Of a stretch of DNA of 64,000 bases, positions 46,543 to 54,076 are shown piece after piece. Below the pieces are notes generated by a model that saw only the letters and a list, made by a program, of their open reading frames with translations, ran no database searches and was not told where the DNA came from. The translations under genes and the position numbers were made by a program. The number at the start of each line of letters is the position of its first letter. Within the stretch, counting starts at the first letter, position 1. Source of the stretch: Paenibacillus xylanexedens (GTDB lineage: Bacteria; Bacillota; Bacilli; Paenibacillales; Paenibacillaceae); contig NZ_CP018620.1 of the NCBI RefSeq assembly GCF_001908275.1, forward strand, positions 5,828,001-5,892,000. Direction: 5' to 3'.

Positions 46543-47745
46543 CTATAACGAATGAATGGGGTCCGTTACAGTATTGGATTCATTTTTCCTCATTCCCAGC
46601 ATCATGATTGCCAGCAAGACAACCAGAACAGCTACGAGCATAAATGGAACATGTTTGTCCACCTGATAAAGTGTCGTTGTAAGTAAAGGCGTAATGACGG
46701 CGGATATCCCCTGAATCGCTGCTACCAATCCCGCTGCACCTCCCTGCTGTTCTTTGCTAACTGCCAGCGAAGCACCTGCCATGAACCCCGGCATCATCAG
46801 ACCCGAACCCATGCCAAACAGGAAAAACGAGAAATAATACATGGATAACACATTGAAGACTAAAAACAGGATCATGCTTGCGATCAGGAAAAGGGACCCG
46901 AGCAAAATCATCGGGCGGGGCTGCCATTTCAACCACTTCATCTGAATGACCTGCATGATCAACATCGCTGCTCCAGAGAACATGAGTCCAAACGAAACCA
47001 TTCGGGCCGTCGCCGCTGAGGATAGAGCCAGTTGATCCTGAAAATAAAATCCCCCGACAACCTGCAATGTCATGATACCCATCATCGTGACCAAGCCGGC
47101 AGCAAGGTACATTCGTAAACCACGTTGGAACGGGTTTACTTTAGGCGGTTTTGCCTGAATGACCGGTTTGGCTGACGGGATTAACAGCAAGGCAATAATA
47201 AACGCAGCTATCGCTATAAAAATGCCGAAATAAAGCGGCCAGAGCAGACCGATGAGGGTAAATGCTCCTGCAATCGCAGGTCCAAATACAAGGCCAAGTC
47301 CATTCGCAGCGCTGATAATCGCCATCCCACTTCCCCGCTCCTCCCCTTCTGTCACATCACCCATATAGGCCTGGGCAGAAGAAAGTACGGCAGGAATAAA
47401 CATGCCAATCAGACTGCGCGTCACAATCAGAAGGGTTAACAGGAGCCCTCCTCCGATCCATGCATTTAATCCCCCGTACAATGCCAGAGCAAATAATGCA
47501 CAGCTCACAGACATGCCTATGAACCCAATCAATATGATGGGTTTTCTACCCTTCAGATCACTCCATCTGCCCCATACCGGAGCCATGACAGCCATCATAA
47601 TGGACCCAAGCGAGATAATAAGACCGGAATGACTTTCTTTCATGCCCAACTCGCGAATAAGTGGTGGCATAATGGGTGCAATTAGCATCAGACCCAACAT
47701 GGCTGCAAATACGCTAAAAAAAATACTTCCTCTGATTCTATTCAT
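46543..47745 (-). CDS. MFS exporter, candidate siderophore exporter
   Basis: The 400-aa protein has 12 predicted helices, the DHA1 loop motif GRWSDLKGRKPIILIG after helix 2, and motif C in helix 5 (ISAANGLGLVFGPAIAGAF). These mark it as a proton-coupled exporter of the TCR/Tet type. It lies 111 bp downstream of an AraC regulator of the siderophore-related PchR type that has a Fur box. A role in siderophore or xenosiderophore export is inferred from this context only. GAGGAG precedes the ATG. Confidence 0.85.
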   Translation of the reverse strand: MNRIRGSIFFSVFAAMLGLMLIAPIMPPLIRELGMKESHSGLIISLGSIMMAVMAPVWGRWSDLKGRKPIILIGFIGMSVSCALFALALYGGLNAWIGGGLLLTLLIVTRSLIGMFIPAVLSSAQAYMGDVTEGEERGSGMAIISAANGLGLVFGPAIAGAFTLIGLLWPLYFGIFIAIAAFIIALLLIPSAKPVIQAKPPKVNPFQRGLRMYLAAGLVTMMGIMTLQVVGGFYFQDQLALSSAATARMVSFGLMFSGAAMLIMQVIQMKWLKWQPRPMILLGSLFLIASMILFLVFNVLSMYYFSFFLFGMGSGLMMPGFMAGASLAVSKEQQGGAAGLVAAIQGISAVITPLLTTTLYQVDKHVPFMLVAVLVVLLAIMMLGMRKNESNTVTDPIHSL

Positions 47746-47856
47746 ATTTGTACACTCCTCTATATTTCAGTACAGTACCCACTGTACCTGGAGTATACAA
47801 GGCTGAGAGAATTCCCACTGCCTCTATACGGAACAATTCACGGCAAGACGGATTTA

Positions 47857-48816
47857 TTAATAAATCTTTTTCATCTCGGAAGGCTTCACGCCGAATTTGC
47901 GATAAAATTGCTGCGAAAAGGCACTGACATTGCTGTAACCGACCGCAATGGCGGCCTCGGTGACGTTGTTATTCTGATTGCGCAGCAACTTCATGGCGTT
48001 GTCGAGACGAACCTGACGCAAATATTCGAACACCGTGCTTCCGAAAAGTGCCTTGAATCCTTTTTTTAATTTAAAATCGTTAAGACCTACTTGTCTGGAC
48101 AATGCTAGCAAAGATGGAGGATCTACCATACAGGCCTCCATAATCTCCCGTGCCGTATGTAACTTCCGGATGTCCTCTCTGGAGAATCCCGCGGGAATTG
48201 GCGCCAGATCAAACAATTGGATCATAAATCGATTCAAGATTTCCAAGGCTGTCGCTTCCATCATTAAGGATGATCGATAACTATTGTTTAATTCCACAAT
48301 CAAACTGTCGATCATTGTTCGTATCCGGTTATCCAATTGAAATACAATTGGCTTGAACACTTTTCGTCCTAACACCTGATTAAACGCAATTGGCTTAAAA
48401 CTGCCCAGTTGCGCCGCGGCATAATTGAATAGAGAAACCGGAATCCCCAGCGAAAAGGACGTATACAGCTCCCTTGCCGGAGGATGAAACCACGCTTCGA
48501 AATCATGCATAAAAATAAGGGCCCCTTGCCCTATCGATAATGAATAATCCTGACCTGATATATCCACATGTCGCTCTCCTGATAAGGCAAATTGCAATTC
48601 CACAATGGGTGTCTCTGACGCAAAATACGTAGGATAAGGCTGATGATATTCAACCTGGGAATATAAAATCTCAATGCCACTGTATGTTGTCACTCTTTTG
48701 ACCTTACCGCTACCCGCCTTGGGAGAGAGCAGATACGTGTGTTCATCTTGCTGACTGTAAGGTTCTTGGGTCAGGTAATGCTGATATACTACGCCTAATG
48801 CATCATCCGTGCGCAT
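47857..48816 (-). CDS. PchR-like AraC-family regulator
   Basis: The 319-aa protein has a ~210-residue N-terminal sensing region and a C-terminal AraC domain (~225-318). The segment VGLNDFKLKKGFKALFGSTVFEYL is characteristic of PchR-type activators that respond to ferric siderophores; the second HTH contains AAIAVGYSNVSAFSQQFYRKFGV. No binding-protein domain is attached, unlike the other iron-related AraC proteins here. A Fur box lies 60 bp upstream of the start. Its likely target is the MFS gene downstream. GAGGTGA precedes the ATG. Confidence 0.85.
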   Translation of the reverse strand: MRTDDALGVVYQHYLTQEPYSQQDEHTYLLSPKAGSGKVKRVTTYSGIEILYSQVEYHQPYPTYFASETPIVELQFALSGERHVDISGQDYSLSIGQGALIFMHDFEAWFHPPARELYTSFSLGIPVSLFNYAAAQLGSFKPIAFNQVLGRKVFKPIVFQLDNRIRTMIDSLIVELNNSYRSSLMMEATALEILNRFMIQLFDLAPIPAGFSREDIRKLHTAREIMEACMVDPPSLLALSRQVGLNDFKLKKGFKALFGSTVFEYLRQVRLDNAMKLLRNQNNNVTEAAIAVGYSNVSAFSQQFYRKFGVKPSEMKKIY

Positions 48817-48875
48817 GGGTATTCACCTCGCCTATATCTTGATCAGACTTGTCAGTAAAGAAAGTCCGAATTAAT

Positions 48876-48890
48876 TGATAATGATTCTCA
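48876..48890 (-). promoter_or_regulatory. Fur box upstream of the PchR-like regulator
   Basis: TGATAATGATTCTCA fits the 7-1-7 Fur pattern with one deviation (14 of 15 by symmetry). Confidence 0.75.
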
Positions 48891-49031
48891 ATTATGATTC
48901 TAGCGTATTTTCTCCCGTTCGACCAGTCCTATATATATGAAGGTTCAGGTCTGCTTTTTTCTTCATGTGGCAACATCATTTTATACGCTAACTTACATAT
49001 CCAATTTGGAGAAATATCTCTTATCTAACCT

Positions 49032-49085
49032 TTTACACAAATCGCAGACTTCTCTTACCTCACCTTAACATAAGCTCCCTATACT
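49032..49085 (+). promoter_or_regulatory. Four-repeat Pho box and -10 element
   Basis: Hexamers TTTACA, CGCAGA, CTTACC and TTAACA start at 49032, 49043, 49054 and 49065, exactly 11 bp apart, as in Bacillus PhoP-activated promoters (consensus TTAACA). A -10 element TATACT follows at 49080-49085. The first and last repeats are strong and the middle ones weak. Confidence 0.65.
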
Positions 49086-49137
49086 AAAACAATTGTACAA
49101 CTCATTACACACGAAACGATAAAGGGGATCTGGAACA

Positions 49138-50724
49138 TTGAAAAAGAGAAATCAATGGCTCGCCGTTCTGTCGATGACTGCCATTCTTACCGCAGGAGCA
49201 ACCAGCTACACATCAATGATTCATGCCGCTGACGCAACTAAACCCGCCAACGATCATGTCGTACTGCGTACAGCCATCCAAAATATGCAGGGTACGGTCA
49301 CATGGAACGGAAGCAGTCGCAGTGTTGATATCCAGATCGCAGATACTAAAGTACAACTTCCTATAGGAACGTCATCAGCCACCATCAACGGTGTGAAAAC
49401 TCCTTTGGACAGTAAAAGCTACATCACCAAAGGTACAACGTATGTATCTCCACAAACGCTAAAATTAATTACGGATCAACTGATCCTGAAACAAAATAAA
49501 ACCGGTTTTGAACAGACCGCATCGTTTCAGATGCTTGGAGGAAAAGCAGAAATATCAGCATCTACGCCAGATGGGCAGCGCCTGCTCGTAACCGAAGCAG
49601 ACAATGGCAGCATTTCCGTGCTGGACATTGCTGACTTGAAAAACATCAACGTATTAAAGACGGTAAGCTTCCATGACCTCTCCGCCAAAGCTGAAGTTAC
49701 AAGCGTAACCGTGTCCAAAGATGGTAAATACGGTCTTGCTGTTATTCGTACAGGGGATACAGACAGCGAAGCAAACAAAGGGTTACTTGCCATTGTGGAT
49801 CTGACAACCTACAAAACCGTCAAAACGTATGAACTGGGCATTGGTCCTGATTCGATTGCACTGTCACCTGACGGTCTGCATGCAGTGATCGCGATAGAGG
49901 ATGAAGAGCTGAATAAAGCTGCGGATGAAATTGACTATGCCAACACCAAACGTCCGGGTAGCATTATGGTTGTATCTTTTGCTGATGGGAATGTATTAGA
50001 GGGCGAAATCACCAACTTACCGGTATCTCTCGAAAATGTAGAAGGTGCCATCTATCCGCATGATCCACAACCAGAGTATGTTGCCATTAGTCCAGATAGT
50101 AAAACAGCAGCCATCACGCTACAGGAAAACAATGTCGTTGCCATCGTAGATCTGGAGACAAAAAAAATCAGCTCAATCTTCGCTCTGGGTACCACTTCAC
50201 ATCAAGCGGATCTGAAAGATGATGGTATCGTTCAGTTTAAAGAGACGTTGACCGCTCGTTATGAACCGGATGGGATTGCTTTCTCGGCAGATGGCAAATA
50301 CCTGCTGACAGCCAATGAAGGGGATTTGGGCAAGAATGAATTTGAGGATGGTGTAAAAGCAGGCGGACGTAATATCGCTGTCTGGAATCTGCAAGGACAG
50401 CGGATGTACGATAGCCAGAACCTCATTGACGAGGCAACCGCTATGGTCGGCTTGTATCCGGATGATCGCAGTCCCAACAAGGGAAGTGAAGTGGAGAACC
50501 TGACCGTTGCTACTGTAGACGGCACTACGTATGCAGCCGTAGCTTCCGAAAGGGCAGATGCCATTTTGTTCTTTGATCTTGCTGATCCGGTCAATCCGGA
50601 CTACCTGGGTCTGATTCCTACAGCCGGAGAATCACCAGAGGGAATTCATCGTGTTAACGGACGTAGCCTGTTTGTGAGTGCAGATGAAAGCACCGGAACG
50701 CTTAGTTTTTTTGCCAAGAAATAG
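49138..50724 (+). CDS. Secreted beta-propeller (choice-of-anchor I type) protein with a CuAO-like N-terminal domain
   Basis: The 528-aa protein has a signal peptide (cut near IHAA) and a copper-amine-oxidase-N-like stalk domain (~45-115; MQGTVTWNGSSRSVDIQI to YVSPQTLKLI). A beta-propeller follows (~130-527) with repeats such as VTVSKDGKYGLAV, IALSPDGLHAVIA, VAISPDSKTAAIT and IAFSADGKYLLTANEGD. Related proteins are annotated as alkaline-phosphatase-like or esterase-like. The Pho-box promoter supports a role in phosphate scavenging, but no catalytic residues can be assigned. The start is TTG with AAAGGGGA upstream. Confidence 0.75.
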   Translation: MKKRNQWLAVLSMTAILTAGATSYTSMIHAADATKPANDHVVLRTAIQNMQGTVTWNGSSRSVDIQIADTKVQLPIGTSSATINGVKTPLDSKSYITKGTTYVSPQTLKLITDQLILKQNKTGFEQTASFQMLGGKAEISASTPDGQRLLVTEADNGSISVLDIADLKNINVLKTVSFHDLSAKAEVTSVTVSKDGKYGLAVIRTGDTDSEANKGLLAIVDLTTYKTVKTYELGIGPDSIALSPDGLHAVIAIEDEELNKAADEIDYANTKRPGSIMVVSFADGNVLEGEITNLPVSLENVEGAIYPHDPQPEYVAISPDSKTAAITLQENNVVAIVDLETKKISSIFALGTTSHQADLKDDGIVQFKETLTARYEPDGIAFSADGKYLLTANEGDLGKNEFEDGVKAGGRNIAVWNLQGQRMYDSQNLIDEATAMVGLYPDDRSPNKGSEVENLTVATVDGTTYAAVASERADAILFFDLADPVNPDYLGLIPTAGESPEGIHRVNGRSLFVSADESTGTLSFFAKK

Positions 50725-50784
50725 ATCCGAGTATTATTGGTATGTAAAGGCTGAAATGAGCGGTTTCACGTTGTATTGAGTAGG

Positions 50785-50803
50785 TAGGGGCGAAAAGCCC
50801 CTA
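50785..50803 (+). terminator. Hairpin behind the beta-propeller gene
   Basis: TAGGGGC pairs with GCCCCTA around a GAAAA loop 60 bp after the stop codon. The following T-run is weak. Confidence 0.45.
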
Positions 50804-50859
50804 TCCTCTCATACTATTGTACGCGCTATTCCACGTACCCACATGTAATGCTGCAAAGG

Positions 50860-51066
50860 TTATCGACGCTTCATATTTTCCAATTCCCGCCTGTTCCGCT
50901 CGACTTCCTCTTGCAACACTCGTACTTCCATCCTTAATGCGGATACTTCCTCTTTGACGCCAGACCTCTTCATCCCAAGATAGAAAACCAGATATAATAC
51001 AAGACCAATCATAATAAAGAAAATTAATAGCGTTATAATACCTGCAATACCTATAGAGCTAATCAT
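50860..51066 (-). CDS. Small membrane protein with C-terminal coiled coil
   Basis: The 68-aa protein has one hydrophobic helix (~5-32). A charged coiled-coil tail follows (~36-68; EEVSALRMEVRVLQEEVERN) with heptad-spaced Leu and Val. No family was recognised. GGGG lies about 11 bases before the ATG. It is a plausible small structural or phage-shock-like membrane protein, but nothing in its context assigns a role. Confidence 0.5.
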   Translation of the reverse strand: MISSIGIAGIITLLIFFIMIGLVLYLVFYLGMKRSGVKEEVSALRMEVRVLQEEVERNRRELENMKRR

Positions 51067-51210
51067 AACTTTACGTTTCCCCTTCCGACATTCTATTAAT
51101 TTATATTTACAACAATACCATAATTAAGCATAACGAACAGTATAAAAAGCCAAGAGAGCATGCTCCCTTGGCTTCAATTTATCTATATATACCTTCCTAT
51201 CCGGTGATCC

Positions 51211-53454
51211 TTATTCCCAGAAGAAACGACCTGCGAACACTTTTTCCGTCAACAGTTTATACGTTTCTTCAGGCAATTCTTTTTTCATCTTTGCCATAAC
51301 GGCGTCTTTGCCTTGATTATATTGTGTGGACATGCCAATCTCTGCCGTTGTATTGCTAGCATCCAGACGCATGATTGGGGCTTGAGCATCTTTCGTCCAA
51401 GATGTCCATGCCGCTAGATCAGGTGATCCACCCGTGCCTGGATTGCCTGTGTACAGGAACTGCTTCAGATATGCTGCCATCGCGGCAGACAACTGATCAC
51501 GTCCTGGTTTGTTTGTATCGCTAAAGTACCCATCAGGGAAATAGGCAGCAATTCCGTCTGCGTGTCCTGTATAGAAGTCCATATCCGCACCATGTGGTGC
51601 GCCCAGTAACGTGAGCAAACGCTCAGAGATGACCCCAGGTTGTGTGCCCCATGCAAAACGATACGCATATACCGGTGGCTGACCTGCTTCACTGGTCAAT
51701 TGCTCCGCTACACGCTCTGCATTAAAGCCTGCATAAGCTTCGCTACCGTATTTCAACGCAGCAGCATATTGTTCCGCCTTGGTTTTATCAGTAAACAGAG
51801 TCTCATCCGTGATGGATGGAGAGAAGTTTGGATCACCGAAGGCAAAACCAGAGAACTCCGTTTCCAGGCTGCCGAGCAATACAGGGACTTTCGTGTAATT
51901 GCCATTATTGATGGCGTCAAATCCTTCTTTTGGAATCACTGTGCCATCACGGAACAGATGCGGGAATGGGTCCATCCGGATTGCCGTTGCACCAAACGCT
52001 GTGACCAACTTGTCCGCAGGCAGTGCACGCAAGTAACTCTCCAGCTGTGCCTGAGATTGCTTGCCAATCCATGCTTTTGCTTCTTCTGCATTAGCCGCTT
52101 TCCCCTCTTGCACGAGTAGCTTCACAAGTACATCCTCGGATTTTTGCTCGCCTTCTTCCGGTGATGCTGTCGTCAATCCTCCGCTGAAAGCAACTGCTTT
52201 TTGATACAATCCTTTGCTAAGTGGCGAGATCAGAGTTGCCAGAACATCACGTGCACCAGCAGATTGTCCGGCTAATGTAACATTGCCTGTATCTCCGCCA
52301 AATCCTTCGATATTATCCTGTACCCACTCTAGTGCACGGAATGCATCGAGCAGACCATAGTTACCTGAGTCATCCAGGGCATTGCCTGTTTTCAGTGCTG
52401 CATTCTCGAAGAATCCAAGGGCTCCCAAACGGTAATTCACTGAGATGATAATGCTGTTGGTGCTCCGTGCAAGCTGTTCACCTTGAAAATCTTTACCTGA
52501 TCCGGTCATATTCCCGCCGCCGTGCAGGAACACCATAACCGGAAGTTTCGAACTGGTTGTGTCGGGACGCCAGATATTGAGATACAGCGAATCCTCGCTT
52601 CCTGCTGTAGTCTTGCCGGAGATCTGCAAGCTGTTCGCTGCAAATTCCTTAGCCGATCTGGTTCCTGTCCATGCTTCTGGTTCTTGCGGGGCTTTCCAGC
52701 GCAGTTCCCCTACCGGAGGTGCCGCGTAAGGAACACCAAGCCAGCCGAGCGTGCCATATTGCTCATAGGTTTTGCCATCAATCGCGCCATACTTGGTCTG
52801 TTGCACCGTTTGAGGTTGGAACGCTCCAGCTTCTTTATGTTTTAACCAACTCTGCTCCAAGGTTCCACTGCCATTCTTGAGCTGTATCTGCAAAGCCTGT
52901 GCGGTTGCCTCTGCCATCAGGCGATTGGTAAGTTGACTCGCGCCCTTCCCTTGAAGTGCCTTGATTCCTTTCCCAGCCGCGTAGGTGGAAGCCGCTCCCT
53001 GCTCATAATCCGAACCCGCTTCATATCCAAGCACCTTCAGCAGCATTTCGGCATAACCTTCCGCTGTAAGTGGTGCATTAGGTTCAAACTCATCCGTTCC
53101 TGTTACGATCTCAGACACATACGGATGCTGCTTCAAGTAACCAACGACCGGTTGCAATACTTTGCCTGCCTGAGCCGCATCGTCATACGTTTCCGATCCC
53201 TGATAAGCGAGTGCTTCTTTCTCCAATCCGGACAAACGCAAGTAAAGTACTGCGGCCTGAATGCGTGTAGCCTTTTTGTTCAGATAAGCTGCATTAACTC
53301 CTTGACCGCTACCGCGAATAAGCTCGGATTGGATCAGCTTGTCCATCGCTGCTGAAGAAGAAGGTCCTGTATTGCCTGCTGCATAAGCTGGTAGAGCGGA
53401 TACACATAACCCCAGAATTGTTGCTACAGCAATCGAACGTTTAATGGTTTTCAT
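51211..53454 (-). CDS. S-layer-anchored carboxylesterase (type B)
   Basis: The ~747-aa protein has a signal peptide (cut near AYAA) and a region of SLH-like repeats (~30-210). A type-B carboxylesterase domain follows (~220-740), with signatures EDSLYLNIWRP and GNVTLAGQSAGA holding the catalytic S398 and the oxyanion stretch VFLHGGGNMTGSG. The SLH part should tie it to the cell wall, so it acts on extracellular esters, perhaps acetyl or feruloyl groups on plant polymers. The start at 53454 has GAGGAG nine bases upstream. Upstream lies a RAT-terminator and a cre site, as for the Sde182-like gene 10 kb away. Confidence 0.85.
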   Translation of the reverse strand: MKTIKRSIAVATILGLCVSALPAYAAGNTGPSSSAAMDKLIQSELIRGSGQGVNAAYLNKKATRIQAAVLYLRLSGLEKEALAYQGSETYDDAAQAGKVLQPVVGYLKQHPYVSEIVTGTDEFEPNAPLTAEGYAEMLLKVLGYEAGSDYEQGAASTYAAGKGIKALQGKGASQLTNRLMAEATAQALQIQLKNGSGTLEQSWLKHKEAGAFQPQTVQQTKYGAIDGKTYEQYGTLGWLGVPYAAPPVGELRWKAPQEPEAWTGTRSAKEFAANSLQISGKTTAGSEDSLYLNIWRPDTTSSKLPVMVFLHGGGNMTGSGKDFQGEQLARSTNSIIISVNYRLGALGFFENAALKTGNALDDSGNYGLLDAFRALEWVQDNIEGFGGDTGNVTLAGQSAGARDVLATLISPLSKGLYQKAVAFSGGLTTASPEEGEQKSEDVLVKLLVQEGKAANAEEAKAWIGKQSQAQLESYLRALPADKLVTAFGATAIRMDPFPHLFRDGTVIPKEGFDAINNGNYTKVPVLLGSLETEFSGFAFGDPNFSPSITDETLFTDKTKAEQYAAALKYGSEAYAGFNAERVAEQLTSEAGQPPVYAYRFAWGTQPGVISERLLTLLGAPHGADMDFYTGHADGIAAYFPDGYFSDTNKPGRDQLSAAMAAYLKQFLYTGNPGTGGSPDLAAWTSWTKDAQAPIMRLDASNTTAEIGMSTQYNQGKDAVMAKMKKELPEETYKLLTEKVFAGRFFWE

Positions 53455-53660
53455 GTCATAAATCTCCTCGCTGTCGAATAGTGTGTGATGGGATAAGTTC
53501 ATTGGAATGTCCATTTGAATTGCGTATCTAAGAATCAGTATTCCAATGTCTGGATGAGTCTATATCTCTATTTATGAAAAAATTAAATCTGCTGCGCTCC
53601 TTTCTGCTCGAAATATCTGCTACGGCGCTTGCGGTCATGCCATCAGGCATTTTTTTATAT

Positions 53661-53749
53661 AAAAAAACCTGAACCGAAGGCAAACAGACATCGCTTTAGC
53701 GTGGTCTACTGCCCTCAATTCAGGTTTTGCCTGCAATCAGTAACAACCC
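53661..53749 (-). promoter_or_regulatory. Second RAT-terminator (BglG/LicT-family antitermination site)
   Basis: On the minus strand, 53749 to 53723 reads GGGTTGTTACTG, a 3-nt loop, then GCAGGCAAAACC, a near-perfect RAT. Its 3' part AACCTGAA pairs with TTCAGGTT (53674-53667), giving a terminator with seven Ts. It lies in the leader of the S-layer esterase gene. The remaining 53750-54076 spacer holds a cre site and a terminator. Confidence 0.9.
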
Positions 53750-53777
53750 TGAGGAATGAGGTTCATTCCATATGAAA

Positions 53778-53792
53778 ATGTAAACGCAATCA
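53778..53792 (-). promoter_or_regulatory. cre site upstream of the S-layer esterase RAT
   Basis: ATGTAAACGCAATCA fits WTGNAANCGNWNNCW. It contains the TTTACA of a possible -35 element in the same relation to the RAT as at 43723-43737. The matching -10 is not clear. Confidence 0.65.
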
Positions 53793-54002
53793 ATCGTTTG
53801 ATGAACAAAGAACCAACGAATGAACTGACACAGGTATTGCCCTAAACACGGTTACAATCCTGTTGTTATGGTGATGTTAGCACATAATGTAAGCGTTCGC
53901 AATATATTTTTTACACAATTCAATATATAACATCATATCGCTCCGAATGTTCCGTCGGTTATAAGCTTTAATTATACAGAACCGACGATGTAACAAAACA
54001 GA

Positions 54003-54024
54003 CCATAGGTAATTTAACCTATGG
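54003..54024 (-). terminator. Terminator of the AraC/binding-protein gene
   Basis: CCATAGGT (54003-54010) pairs with ACCTATGG (54017-54024). The minus-strand tail is TCTGTTTTGTT. It lies 53 bp past the stop codon. Confidence 0.65.
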
Positions 54025-54076
54025 CCTGCTCTGGTATGACGTGATTTGCGTCAATTTTGTAGAATGAAATGTTTTT

